The translations under genes and the position numbers were made by a program. Below, piece by piece: positions 8,551 to 17,355 of a DNA stretch of 55,941 bases (positions are counted from its first letter, which is position 1; each line of letters opens with the position of its first letter). The notes beneath the pieces were generated by a model. The model searched no databases. It was given only the letters and a program-made list of their open reading frames with translations, and was not told the DNA's origin. The DNA is from Flavobacterium sp. A45 (GTDB taxonomy: Bacteria; Bacteroidota; Bacteroidia; Flavobacteriales; Flavobacteriaceae): contig NZ_MUNX01000092.1 in the NCBI RefSeq assembly GCF_002001005.1, positions 1-55,941 on the forward strand, written 5' to 3'.

Positions 8551-8584
8551 ACAACATCATTTCATAGTATTCAATTAACCTTTG
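8551..8584 (+). promoter_or_regulatory. Putative stress-type promoter, copy 4 (weaker)
   Basis: ACAAC at 8551-8555 and CCTTTG at 8579-8584 keep the 23-base spacing of the copies at 2527, 5600 and 7085. They precede the ice-binding-domain lipoprotein by 26 bases. The first box matches in its last three bases only. Confidence 0.35.
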
Positions 8585-8610
8585 TCGGATAAATATCTTA
8601 ATCTACAAAA

Positions 8611-10305
8611 ATGAATATAAATAAACAACTTTCAGCAATTGCAATAGCACTTGTTGTTTTAATTTCAGGATGCTCAAAGGATGATGCTCAAGAAATCATA
8701 GGAGAATCTCCCGTAGTAGTATCAGTAAATCCAGAAAATGCAACTATAAATGTTCCCTTAGATAAAACCATTTCTGTCGTTTTCAATCAGGAAATGAAAG
8801 CTTCTACCTTTGATCTATCAAGTTTTACGCTACAAGGAACTACTTTAGTTGTCGGAACAGTTTCCATTAGCGGAAAAACTGCATCATTTAAGCCAACAGC
8901 TCCTCTTGCGGCCAATACGACATACACAGGAACTATTAGAACCACTGTAAAAAATATAACTGGACAAGCCTTGAAGGCTGATTATGTTTGGACTTTTAGT
9001 ACAGGTACTGCTTTAAATCCAATGGTGATTTCAACAGATCCTATCAATAAAGCTACCGATGTTGTCATTAATAAAGTAGTCGCTGCAAATTTTAATATGC
9101 CAATGGATCAAACTACTTTAAACGAAAGTTCCTTTACAGTAAATCAAGGAACAACCGTTATTGCAGGAAGTGTTTCCTATATAGGAACAACAGTATATTT
9201 TAAACCAAGTGTTTCTTTAAAGGCTAATACGCTTTATACAGCTACGATTACTACACAAGCCAAGAATATTCAAGGAACAGCATTAAATGCTAATTATACC
9301 TGGACATTTACCACAGGTACAACAACTGCACCAACAGTAGTCTCTACTGATCCTTTGGATAATGCAAAAGCAACACTACTAAACAAATCAATTACAGCAA
9401 CTTTTAGCATCGCTATGGATCCTAAAACGATCAATGATAAAACATTTACTGTAAAAAACGGAACTACACCACTAACAGGTGTTGTTACTTATACTGGAAC
9501 AACAGTTACTTTTGATCCAAGTACTGATCTTTTACCAGGAACGACTTATACCGCAACAATTTCAGGAGCCAAAAATTTGGCAGGTATAGCATTAGCCAAT
9601 GATTACGTTTGGGATTTTAGCACTAGTTCAACAATAGTTGGAAACATGGTAAATCTTGGATCAGCGCAAAGATTCGGAATTCTAGCGGGTGTTGGAGTAA
9701 GTAACAACGCAGGTTTTAGTGAAATAAGGAATATGGATGTAGGGATAAGTCCAGGTGTACGTTCTTCGATTACAGGATTTCCGCCTGCAATCATTGTTGA
9801 AGGTGCTATTTATGCTTCAGATGATATTACCCCTTCAGGTATAGCTGCTACTCTAGTAAACGCCAAACAAGATTTGACAAATGCCTATCTTTTTGCCGAA
9901 GGAGCTTCTACACCTGCCCCAGCAACAGTATCCGGCGATCAAGGAGGAAAAACACTGGCGCCCGGTATTTACAAATCGACTTCTACCCTACTAATTCAGT
10001 CTGGAGATTTAACCCTAGATGCACAAGGTGATGCCAACGCAGTTTGGATTTTCCAAGTAGCTTCTGACTTTACAACTGTAGGTGGTGCTGGTGGAAATGT
10101 AATTTTAAGTGGCGGTGCGCAAGCAAAAAATGTCTTTTGGCAAGTGGGTAGATCTGCTACAATTGGAAATTATACAATATTCAAAGGAAACATATTAGCC
10201 TTAACATCCATAACAATGAATTCACATGCTACTATCCAAGGCAGACTGTTGGCCAGAAATGGTTCTATTGTTATGACGCACACAAATATTATTTCTAAAC
10301 CATAA
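8611..10305 (+). CDS. Lipoprotein with three Ig-like (Big_5) domains and an ice-binding DUF3494 domain
   Basis: The 564-residue protein starts with a lipoprotein signal (MNINKQLSAIAIALVVLISG, then the lipobox cysteine in GCSKDD). Three tandem repeats of about 100 residues follow (about 34-130, 133-232, 235-332), each opening with VVSVNPENATINVPLDKTIS-like sequence and closing with Y.WTFSTGT: SbsA/Big_5 Ig-like domains. The remaining 220 residues (from NLGSAQRFGILAGVGVSNN) match the DUF3494 ice-binding family, with ITGFPP, LTNAYLFAEGA, APGIYKS and a repetitive beta-solenoid ending in IQGRLLARNGSI. The family binds ice in cold-adapted bacteria, but many members act as adhesins, so the ligand is open. 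The Ig repeats would hold the domain away from the outer membrane. Confidence 0.9.
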   Translation: MNINKQLSAIAIALVVLISGCSKDDAQEIIGESPVVVSVNPENATINVPLDKTISVVFNQEMKASTFDLSSFTLQGTTLVVGTVSISGKTASFKPTAPLAANTTYTGTIRTTVKNITGQALKADYVWTFSTGTALNPMVISTDPINKATDVVINKVVAANFNMPMDQTTLNESSFTVNQGTTVIAGSVSYIGTTVYFKPSVSLKANTLYTATITTQAKNIQGTALNANYTWTFTTGTTTAPTVVSTDPLDNAKATLLNKSITATFSIAMDPKTINDKTFTVKNGTTPLTGVVTYTGTTVTFDPSTDLLPGTTYTATISGAKNLAGIALANDYVWDFSTSSTIVGNMVNLGSAQRFGILAGVGVSNNAGFSEIRNMDVGISPGVRSSITGFPPAIIVEGAIYASDDITPSGIAATLVNAKQDLTNAYLFAEGASTPAPATVSGDQGGKTLAPGIYKSTSTLLIQSGDLTLDAQGDANAVWIFQVASDFTTVGGAGGNVILSGGAQAKNVFWQVGRSATIGNYTIFKGNILALTSITMNSHATIQGRLLARNGSIVMTHTNIISKP

Positions 10306-10345
10306 GAGTTTAAAAAAAATAAGTATAAATAATACTGCTAGAAAA

Positions 10346-10383
10346 TAAAAGGATAGACAAATAAAAAGTCTATCCTTTTTTTG
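10346..10383 (+). terminator. Rho-independent terminator
   Basis: AAAGGATAGAC at 10348-10358 pairs perfectly with GTCTATCCTTT at 10369-10379, followed by T residues. It closes the ice-binding-domain gene. Confidence 0.9.
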
Positions 10384-10422
10384 TAAAAAAATAACTATTT
10401 TTACTTTCTAACTTTTTTTAAA

Positions 10423-10896
10423 ATGAATTCTAACGAACAATTAATATTTAAGTTTTATACTGCTTTTGCAAAAGCAGATACAAAAACAATGTGCGAATGT
10501 TATCACGCCAATATTCAATTTCAAGATCCTGCTTTTGGAATTCTAAAAGACAACGATGTTTGTAAAATGTGGAATATGTTGATCGATAAAAGTAAAGGAA
10601 ATATCAAAATTGAATTTTCAGATGTAAAAGCTGATGATTATTCCGGGACTGCAAAATGGATCGCTACTTATAATTTTAGTAAAACTAATAGAAAAGTCGT
10701 TAATGTCATATATGCTCAATTTCAGTTTAAAGATAATTTGATAATCAGGCATACTGATAATTTTGATCTTTGGAAATGGTCTAAACAAGCTTTAGGCTTC
10801 AAAGGATTATTATTAGGGTGGACAGGTTTTATGCAAAAGCAAATTCAAAAACAAGTGATTTTTTCTTTAAATAATTACAAACAGAAAGCTTTATAA
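10423..10896 (+). CDS. Nuclear transport factor 2 (NTF2/SnoaL)-like protein
   Basis: The 157-residue protein has the NTF2-like cone fold pattern: an N-terminal helix (EQLIFKFYTAFAKADTKTM), the strand CECYHANIQFQDPAFG, and strands with TAKWIATYNFSK and the conserved closing NVIYAQFQFKDNLIIRHTDN followed by FDLWKWSKQALG. Relatives are orphan polyketide-cyclase-like or stress proteins whose small-molecule ligands are unknown. It is one base from the next gene (stop at 10894-10896, start at 10898), so the two form an operon. No signal peptide is visible. Confidence 0.88.
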   Translation: MNSNEQLIFKFYTAFAKADTKTMCECYHANIQFQDPAFGILKDNDVCKMWNMLIDKSKGNIKIEFSDVKADDYSGTAKWIATYNFSKTNRKVVNVIYAQFQFKDNLIIRHTDNFDLWKWSKQALGFKGLLLGWTGFMQKQIQKQVIFSLNNYKQKAL

Positions 10897-10897
10897 A

Positions 10898-11338
10898 ATG
10901 ATTGAGACATTAAAAATTTTATTTAACAGAGATCTCAAAAAACTTAAACTAGAGATTGAATCTTACCCGAACGAGAATAAAATTTGGTGTATTGATAATA
11001 ACATATCAAATTCGGCTGGGAATCTTTGCTTACATTTAATTGGCAATCTAAATACCTATATTGGAGCTCAAATTGGTAAAACAAACTATATTAGGAATAG
11101 AGAGTTGGAATTTTCAGATAAAGATGTTCCAAGGGCTTTATTAATTGCACAAATCGAAGCAGCAATACAAACGGTTAATGACGCACTTGCGCTTTTGACC
11201 GAAGAAGATTTAAAAAAAGAATTTCCTATTTTAGTTTTTGAATCTAAGACCTCTACCGAGTTTCTATTAATTCACCTCACAACACATCTTTCGTATCACT
11301 TGGGACAAATAAATTATCACAGACGATTACTGGGTTAG
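10898..11338 (+). CDS. DinB-superfamily protein (DUF1572-like)
   Basis: The 146-residue helical protein has three histidines arranged as in the DinB four-helix bundle: H46 in NLCLHLIGNLNTYIG and the pair in LLIHLTTHLSYHLGQINYHR near the C-terminus. These residues bind a divalent metal in the family, which includes thiol-dependent transferases of bacillithiol metabolism. Bacteroidota commonly make bacillithiol, but the substrate of this member is unknown. It is co-transcribed with the NTF2-like gene one base upstream. Confidence 0.85.
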   Translation: MIETLKILFNRDLKKLKLEIESYPNENKIWCIDNNISNSAGNLCLHLIGNLNTYIGAQIGKTNYIRNRELEFSDKDVPRALLIAQIEAAIQTVNDALALLTEEDLKKEFPILVFESKTSTEFLLIHLTTHLSYHLGQINYHRRLLG

Positions 11339-11667
11339 TACAGACCAAATCAAGTTATTTTAATTAAAATTATTTAAATTTTAACTAAAATTAGTTAATC
11401 TAAAATAAATTATTGAAATATTAAAATTTTAACCATAATTAACTGATTAATTTTATTTGCTATAAGTTTTCTCGATAACGTAATAGTTATTAAAAATAGT
11501 CATTAAAACCGGACTATATTTAAACAATCAACTGCTTAAAATTGAATACTTTAATTATTGTTTAAAAATCATTATCATTGTCCAAACAATCTCAAAAATC
11601 ACTAAATTTACTGGTATAAATGAATTTGTTACTAACAAAAAACGTTAACTCATAATTTTTAAACAAG
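11339..11667. promoter_or_regulatory. AT-rich control region upstream of pflB with palindromes
   Basis: This 329-base gap holds no gene. TTTAAACAAT at 11519-11528 recurs as its exact reverse complement at 11557-11566, and CCAAACAAT stands at 11582-11590. Upstream (about 11360-11460) are overlapping TTAACTAAAATTAGTTAA-like palindromes. The cluster of dyads before a strictly anaerobic enzyme suggests operators for a redox-responsive regulator, which is inference. Confidence 0.45.
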
Positions 11668-13902
11668 ATGAAAAGTACGACAGAAACTCTATATTTTAAA
11701 ACAGGAAATTGGAATAATGCAATTGATGTTTATGATTTTGTATTGCAAAATATTACTCCTTATGAAGGAGACTCTAAATTTTTAGTGGGACCATCAGAGA
11801 AAACTAAAACACTATGGAATGTTTGCAAAGAAAATTTACTTCAGGAACGTAAAAACAATGGTTGTTTAGCAATCGATACCAATGTTATTTCGAATATAAC
11901 TTCATTTGGACCAGGATACATTAATAAAGAAAATGAAGTCATTGTAGGTTTACAAACCGATATGCTTTTAAAAAGGGCGATGAAACCTTTTGGTGGTATT
12001 AAATTGGTAGAATCGGCAGTAGCAGAAAGAGGATTAAAAGTCTCTGATGAAGTGGTCAAAATTTTTAATTATGCAAAAGATCATAACCAAGCCGTTTTCA
12101 GCGCTTATGACAGCGAAATTAGAGCTTATCGTTCCAAACACTTATTAACTGGTTTACCAGATAATTATGCTAGAGGAAGAATCATTGGTGATTTTAGAAG
12201 AATCGCTCTTTATGGTGTAGATCGTTTGATTGAAACCAAGAAAAATGATTTTGCAGCAGTTGCAGGTGAAATGACGGATCACAAAGTACGTCTTAGAGAA
12301 GAAATTTCAGAACAGATCAAAGCATTACAGGATATGAAAATTATGGCCAATTCTTATGGCATTGATATTTCTGTTCCTGCTACCAATGCGCAAGAAGCAG
12401 TTCAGTTTACTTATCTAGCTTATTTAAGTGCAGTAAAAGAACAAGATGGAGCCGCTATGTCGCTTGGAAATGTATCGTCATTTTTAGATATTTATATCGA
12501 AAATGATTTAAAATCAGGTCTAATTAATGAAGAAGAAGCTCAAGAATTTATTGATCAATTTGTGATGAAACTGCGTTTGGTTCGTCACTTGCGTCCAGGT
12601 GCATACGATGAAATCTTTGGTGGAGATCCAACTTGGGTTACAGAAGCTATTGGTGGACAACTTAATGATGGTAGAACTAAAGTAACAAAAACCTCTTTTA
12701 GATTTTTACAAACGCTTTATAATCTAGGTGCTTCTCCAGAACCAAACTTGACTATTTTATGGTCTCAAAATTTGCCAATTGGTTTTAAAGATTTTTGTGC
12801 ACAAGTATCCATTGATACATCATCGCTTCAATATGAAAATGATGATTTGATGCGTACCAATAGAGGTTCTGATGATTATGGAATTGCTTGTTGCGTTTCT
12901 TACCAAAAAATAGGAAAAACTATTCAACACTTTGGAGCTCGTGCCAATTTGCCAAAAGCCTTGTTGATGGCTTTAAATGGAGGTAGAGAAGAAGATAAAG
13001 GATCAGTTGTTATTCGAAACATTCCTCAAATGGAAGATGGTGTCCTAAACTATGATTCTGTAATGAATATGTTTAAAATAACGTTGGCTGAAGTTGCAAG
13101 AGTTTATGCCAAATCCATGTACATCATCCATTATATGCATGACAAATACTATTACGAAAGAGCCCAAATGGCTTTGATTGATAGTGATCCAAATATTGAT
13201 ATCGCTTATGGTGCCGCAGGAATTTCTATCATAGCCGATTCACTTTCAGCAATTAAATATGCTAAAGTTACTCCTGTAAGAAATGATATCGGGTTAACAG
13301 TAGATTTCAACATTGAAGGAGATTTTCCAAAATTTGGTAATGATGATGACAGAGTAGATAGTATTGCACAAGAAATCACTACTATCTTTATCGACGAATT
13401 AAGAAAGCACAGAGCTTATAAGGATGCCACTCCTACTCTATCTTTACTGACAATTACCTCAAATGTAATGTATGGTTCCAATACGGGTTCTACTCCAGAT
13501 GGCCGTAAAGCCGGTGAAGCTTTTGCTCCTGGAGCAAATCCAATGCACGGTAGAGATGTAAATGGCGCTATTGCTTCCTTAAATTCAGTAAGTAAATTGA
13601 ATTATGAAGACGCACAGGATGGTATATCATATACATTTACAATGGTTCCAAAATCTTTAGGATCTGACAAAGAAGAGCAAGTTTCAAATTTGGAAACCAT
13701 CTTAGACAGCTATTTTGGAAAAAATGCACACCATTTGAATGTAAATGTTTTGGATAAAGAAACCCTAATGGATGCCTATAATCATCCTGAAAATTATCCT
13801 CAATTAACCATTAGAGTTTCTGGTTATGCAGTGAATTTCGTTCGATTGTCCAAAGCACATCAGCTGGAAGTTATTACAAGAACATTTCACGATACAATGT
13901 AA
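11668..13902 (+). CDS. pflB: Formate C-acetyltransferase (pyruvate formate-lyase)
   Basis: The 744-residue enzyme converts pyruvate and CoA to acetyl-CoA and formate in the cytoplasm under anoxic conditions. The catalytic cysteine pair is Cys408-Cys409 in [11 protein letters not shown], and the radical-bearing glycine is Gly719 in RVSGYAVNF near the C-terminus. The length is close to the roughly 750-760 residues usual for PflB. The activating enzyme gene follows, then an OFA-family transporter, a compact fermentation module. A strong hairpin sits between pflB and pflA, so expression of the two may be uncoupled. A pflB gene is unusual among largely aerobic flavobacteria and suggests microaerobic or anoxic life phases. 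Confidence 0.97.
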   Translation: MKSTTETLYFKTGNWNNAIDVYDFVLQNITPYEGDSKFLVGPSEKTKTLWNVCKENLLQERKNNGCLAIDTNVISNITSFGPGYINKENEVIVGLQTDMLLKRAMKPFGGIKLVESAVAERGLKVSDEVVKIFNYAKDHNQAVFSAYDSEIRAYRSKHLLTGLPDNYARGRIIGDFRRIALYGVDRLIETKKNDFAAVAGEMTDHKVRLREEISEQIKALQDMKIMANSYGIDISVPATNAQEAVQFTYLAYLSAVKEQDGAAMSLGNVSSFLDIYIENDLKSGLINEEEAQEFIDQFVMKLRLVRHLRPGAYDEIFGGDPTWVTEAIGGQLNDGRTKVTKTSFRFLQTLYNLGASPEPNLTILWSQNLPIGFKDFCAQVSIDTSSLQYENDDLMRTNRGSDDYGIACCVSYQKIGKTIQHFGARANLPKALLMALNGGREEDKGSVVIRNIPQMEDGVLNYDSVMNMFKITLAEVARVYAKSMYIIHYMHDKYYYERAQMALIDSDPNIDIAYGAAGISIIADSLSAIKYAKVTPVRNDIGLTVDFNIEGDFPKFGNDDDRVDSIAQEITTIFIDELRKHRAYKDATPTLSLLTITSNVMYGSNTGSTPDGRKAGEAFAPGANPMHGRDVNGAIASLNSVSKLNYEDAQDGISYTFTMVPKSLGSDKEEQVSNLETILDSYFGKNAHHLNVNVLDKETLMDAYNHPENYPQLTIRVSGYAVNFVRLSKAHQLEVITRTFHDTM

Positions 13903-13938
13903 ATTAACACTGAACTATAAATTTTGAATTAAACCACT

Positions 13939-13986
13939 AACCTGTCTAAAGAAACTAAATTAAGTTTGATTTAGACAGGTTTTTTT
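13939..13986 (+). terminator. Terminator or attenuator between pflB and pflA
   Basis: AACCTGTCTAAA at 13939-13950 pairs perfectly with TTTAGACAGGTT at 13970-13981, followed by T residues. It ends only about 16 bases before the pflA start, so pflA is either read through at reduced level or served by a weak internal promoter. Confidence 0.85.
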
Positions 13987-14001
13987 AATCTTTTCATTCG
14001 T

Positions 14002-14784
14002 ATGTACTTTCCACAGCAAGAATATATTGACGATTCAATCGACGCAAACAACCCCGATTTATTAAGAATCCATTCTCTTGAAACATTGGGAACACATGAT
14101 GGTCCTGGAATTAGAATGGTTGTTTTTGCGCAAGGATGCCAATTTAGATGTTTGTATTGCCAAAATCCCGATACGTTGGACATTCATGGCGGTTCTTTTA
14201 TGCCCATAGAGGAATTAGTAGAAAAAGCGATACATCAAAAATCATATTTTGGTAAAAAAGGTGGTGTGACAGTCTCAGGTGGAGAACCTTTGTTACAACG
14301 CGAAAAATTAATTCACTTTTTTGATCGTTTGCATGAAAATGGTATTAATACCTGTTTGGATTCTAATGGAAGAGTTTTGGATTCCAAAACTGAACAGTTA
14401 TTAGAAAGAACCGATTTGTTGCTTTTGGATGTCAAACACATTAATAAGGAATGGCATAAAAAGTTAACAGGTCTAAAAAACAAAACAACTTTACGAGTTG
14501 CGGAGTATAGGGAAAGTACCGGAAAACCAATGTGGTTGCGCTATGTATTGGTTCCTGGCTGGAGCGATCAAGAAGAATATCTGCATGAATGGGGACAACA
14601 TTTCGCATCCTACAAAACGGTCGAAAGAGTCGAAATTATTCCTTTTCATCAATTAGGAAAACACAAATGGGAAATCTTGGGTTTAGAATATCAATTGAAT
14701 GATACTCTTCCGCCTACTGCAGAAGAAGTAAACAAAGCCGCTGAAATTTTTAAACTCTATTTTAAAAAAGTAAAAATTAAATAG
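14002..14784 (+). CDS. pflA: Pyruvate formate-lyase-activating enzyme
   Basis: This 260-residue radical SAM enzyme installs the glycyl radical on PflB. The 4Fe-4S motif CxxxCxxC is Cys46, Cys50 and Cys53 in GCQFRCLYC, followed by the SAM-binding SGGEPLLQ segment and DVKHIN. The N-terminal LETLGTHDGPGIRMVVF is typical of PflA. The start at 14002 gives a 20-residue leader before the conserved domain, somewhat longer than in E. coli; an upstream alternative is excluded by the terminator. It belongs with pflB and the OFA transporter. Confidence 0.96.
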   Translation: MYFPQQEYIDDSIDANNPDLLRIHSLETLGTHDGPGIRMVVFAQGCQFRCLYCQNPDTLDIHGGSFMPIEELVEKAIHQKSYFGKKGGVTVSGGEPLLQREKLIHFFDRLHENGINTCLDSNGRVLDSKTEQLLERTDLLLLDVKHINKEWHKKLTGLKNKTTLRVAEYRESTGKPMWLRYVLVPGWSDQEEYLHEWGQHFASYKTVERVEIIPFHQLGKHKWEILGLEYQLNDTLPPTAEEVNKAAEIFKLYFKKVKIK

Positions 14785-14893
14785 ATCGATTGGTTCTTAA
14801 ATTAGCTGTTAGCATTAAACAATGCTAAACAACTAGTAAAACTAATCATTAATTACATAGGAGTAAATCACTAAATAAAATAACAATAAAATT

Positions 14894-16069
14894 ATGTCAA
14901 AGAATAAATATTTGATCGTATTGGCAGGAATGATTATGCAACTGTCAATCGGGTCAATTTACGCTTACAGCAAATGGATCGAACCTTTATCAAAAGAATT
15001 AAACTGGGATGCTCACGATACCAAAACAGGGTTTAGCCTAGCCATTTGTTTTTTAGGATTAACTGCAGCTTTCATGGGAAAATTTACACAAAAAATTGGA
15101 CCAACAAAAGCTGGATTATTAGCAACACTCTTTTTAACAATTGGATTATTAGGCAGTGCCCTGGCTGTCAAGATGAGTTCAATTTATTTGTTTTACTTGA
15201 CTTTTGGTGTTCTACAAGGAATAGGATTGGGATTTGGTTACATTGTTCCGGTTTATACCGTTGTAAAATGGTTCCCTGACCGTCCAGGATTAGCTTCAGG
15301 TATAATTATAATGTCATTTGCATTAGGATCGTTATTAGCCTCGTTCTTAATTGGACCTTTGTATGCATCTTTAGGATTATCTGGTGCATTTGCTACTCTT
15401 GGAGTTTGCTATGGAATCTGTATGTTATTGAGCGCTTTATATTTATCTAACCCAAAAAATCCAAATACTGCACATGATGTGCATATCGATTTGACTCCAA
15501 AACAAATTATAACCGATAAACGTTTTATTGCGCTATGGTTATTGTTATTCTTGAACGTATGTGGAGGAATAGCTATAATCTCCAAAGCTGCAATTTTGGG
15601 TGAAGAAGTGGTAGGAATGAGCGCCACTCAAGCTACAATGTTTGTTGCTATTATTGGTTTATTCAACGGCTTAGGTCGTTTGTTCTGGTCAAGTATTTCA
15701 GATAAAATTGGTTGTTGGAGAACTTTTATGATTTTTATAGGAATAAATGCAGCTTGTTTTGCATTAATACCAACTTTTTCAAACAATCAAGCCTCGTTTC
15801 AAACCTTAACCTTTATCATAATTGCTGGCTATGGAGCTGGATTTGCTACTATGCCGTCATTTGTAAAAGATATTTTTGGAACTGAAAAATATGGACCGGT
15901 TCTTGGATACATATTAACTGCTTGGTCAGCCGCAGCTTTTGTTGGGCCATTATTATTGGGCTTAACTACAGAAATCACAATTTTCTATCTGTTTTCAATA
16001 TTACTTGTAATCGCTTTGTTTGTTGGATTGTGGCTCAAGACATTATTGTTAAAACAAGTTACAGCATAA
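14894..16069 (+). CDS. OFA-family MFS transporter (formate/oxalate-type antiporter)
   Basis: The 391-residue integral membrane protein has twelve predicted segments. Features of the oxalate/formate antiporter branch of the major facilitator superfamily are visible: MQLSIGSIYAYSKWIEPLS at the N-terminus, GFGYIVPVYTVVKWFPDRPG after the fourth segment, and GLGRLFWSSISDKIG between the two halves. Its place 110 bases after pflA suggests export of formate or import of a dicarboxylate during fermentation, which is contextual inference. The product belongs in the inner membrane. A bidirectional terminator follows and separates it from the convergent gene on the other strand. Confidence 0.9.
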   Translation: MSKNKYLIVLAGMIMQLSIGSIYAYSKWIEPLSKELNWDAHDTKTGFSLAICFLGLTAAFMGKFTQKIGPTKAGLLATLFLTIGLLGSALAVKMSSIYLFYLTFGVLQGIGLGFGYIVPVYTVVKWFPDRPGLASGIIIMSFALGSLLASFLIGPLYASLGLSGAFATLGVCYGICMLLSALYLSNPKNPNTAHDVHIDLTPKQIITDKRFIALWLLLFLNVCGGIAIISKAAILGEEVVGMSATQATMFVAIIGLFNGLGRLFWSSISDKIGCWRTFMIFIGINAACFALIPTFSNNQASFQTLTFIIIAGYGAGFATMPSFVKDIFGTEKYGPVLGYILTAWSAAAFVGPLLLGLTTEITIFYLFSILLVIALFVGLWLKTLLLKQVTA

Positions 16070-16072
16070 TAT

Positions 16073-16108
16073 AAAAGGCACAAACTTTAATTAGTTTGGG
16101 CCTTTTAA
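16073..16108. terminator. Bidirectional terminator
   Basis: AAAAGGCACAAACT pairs with AGTTTGGGCCTTTT around a short loop, with one mismatch. It serves both the OFA transporter on + and the oxidoreductase on -. Confidence 0.75.
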
Positions 16109-16120
16109 ATTCAAATTAAT

Positions 16121-16699
16121 CTATTTTAGCTGTTTCCCTAATTGAAAAATTTTATGCAGCCATTTTTCACGTTGTTTTTCATCAGATGTTTTTATGATTC
16201 CAACATAAGTGACTTTAACCGGTTTAACACCGCAAAATTCTAATGTTGCCTTTTTTAATTGATTGACACTCGGTTTTGAATAAAACAAAAAATAATACCA
16301 CCTTGGCTGATCTAGTGTGGTTATGATATGAGCCGTTTTTCCTTTCAATAATTTGTTCCACCAAACAGAATTTTCTCGATATTGAAAAGCCATTCCAGGT
16401 AAAAAAAGCCTATCAATAAATCCTTTGGTAATAGCAGGTAGACCGCCCCACCAAACGGGATGAATCCAAACCAAATGATCAGCTTTTGTTAGTTTTTCCC
16501 AAGCTTCTGCCAAATCGGGTTCTAGATCTATTCTTTTTTGGTAACCATAAGCTAAATTAGGATTGAATTTTAAGTCCGCAATGACAATGGTTTCAACATT
16601 TGCTTTTGCTTCCAAAGCTCCATTTTTATAGGATTCCGTTAAAGCAAAATTATAGCTTGCAGGATTGGGATGTCCGTTTATTATCAGTATATTTTTCAT
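16121..16699 (-). CDS. Flavodoxin-fold NAD(P)H-dependent oxidoreductase
   Basis: Starting at 16699 (MKNILIINGHPNPASYN) the product has 192 residues and the fold of the MdaB/NQO-like flavodoxin family: the first strand and phosphate loop NGHPNPASYN, HLVWIHPVWWGGLPAITKGF, and the conserved aromatic loop after it. Such enzymes bind FMN or FAD and reduce quinones or nitro compounds with NAD(P)H. The frame is open six codons further upstream, but the family starts with MKNILI. A Crp/Fnr-type regulator on the same strand lies 57 bases upstream and may control it. Confidence 0.9.
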   Translation of the reverse strand: MKNILIINGHPNPASYNFALTESYKNGALEAKANVETIVIADLKFNPNLAYGYQKRIDLEPDLAEAWEKLTKADHLVWIHPVWWGGLPAITKGFIDRLFLPGMAFQYRENSVWWNKLLKGKTAHIITTLDQPRWYYFLFYSKPSVNQLKKATLEFCGVKPVKVTYVGIIKTSDEKQREKWLHKIFQLGKQLK

Positions 16700-16756
16700 A
16701 AAAATTATTTTTATCAAAAATATCTTATGCTGATTTAATAAAACAGGACAAATGTC

Positions 16757-17320
16757 CTAAAATACAACAGCTTGTCTAATTCGGCTTAAATGCCTTGCAG
16801 AAACTCCTAAGTAGGATGCTAAATAATTAAGCGGAATGTATTGAATGTATTTTTGATGGTTAACAAACAGCTCTTCATATCGTTCCATTGAAGATTTTTT
16901 TTGTAGAGATGAAATGCGGTTATGTAGATTGACAACTTCATTTTCGGCAATTTTTCTGCCAATATCAGCCCATCTGAAACTAGAATTGAAAAGTTTTTCG
17001 ACAGCTGTTTTATCAATCACTTCCAATTCACAATCAGTAATCGCCTGAATGTTTTCATCGGTTGGACTTTGTGTAATGAAACTTGAAAAAGCAGTCATGA
17101 ACTCATTCTTAAAAGTGAAACAATTTGTTATTTCATCTTCTTTTGAATTAATAAAAAAAGATCGCATAATTCCGGATTTCACGAATACAATTTCATTACA
17201 GACTTGATTCTCGGAAATTAAAAAATCCCATTTTTTAATTTTTCTGTAACTGATTAAGTTATTTAGCAGCAGACATTCTTCTGAATTTAACTGAAATAAA
17301 TATTGAAAAACTTCTACCAT
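16757..17320 (-). CDS. Crp/Fnr-family transcriptional regulator
   Basis: The 187-residue protein has an N-terminal cyclic-nucleotide-type sensor domain (about residues 10-120, with KKWDFLISENQVCNEIVFV and GIMRSFF) and a C-terminal winged helix (YIPLNYLASYLGVSARHLSR). No Fe-S cysteine cluster is present: the cysteines are not arranged as in Fnr, so oxygen sensing by a cluster is unlikely. This short, diverged branch is abundant in Bacteroidota and often controls an adjacent oxidoreductase, here the flavodoxin-fold gene downstream. The effector is unknown. Confidence 0.9.
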   Translation of the reverse strand: MVEVFQYLFQLNSEECLLLNNLISYRKIKKWDFLISENQVCNEIVFVKSGIMRSFFINSKEDEITNCFTFKNEFMTAFSSFITQSPTDENIQAITDCELEVIDKTAVEKLFNSSFRWADIGRKIAENEVVNLHNRISSLQKKSSMERYEELFVNHQKYIQYIPLNYLASYLGVSARHLSRIRQAVVF

Positions 17321-17355
17321 CCTTAATTAATTCTGTTTAATTTTATTTGGTAAAA

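Noticed and set aside
16757..17320. Oxygen-sensing Fnr controlling pfl
   Set aside because: The regulator lacks an N-terminal cysteine cluster and stands with the flavodoxin-fold gene, so direct oxygen sensing is not supported.
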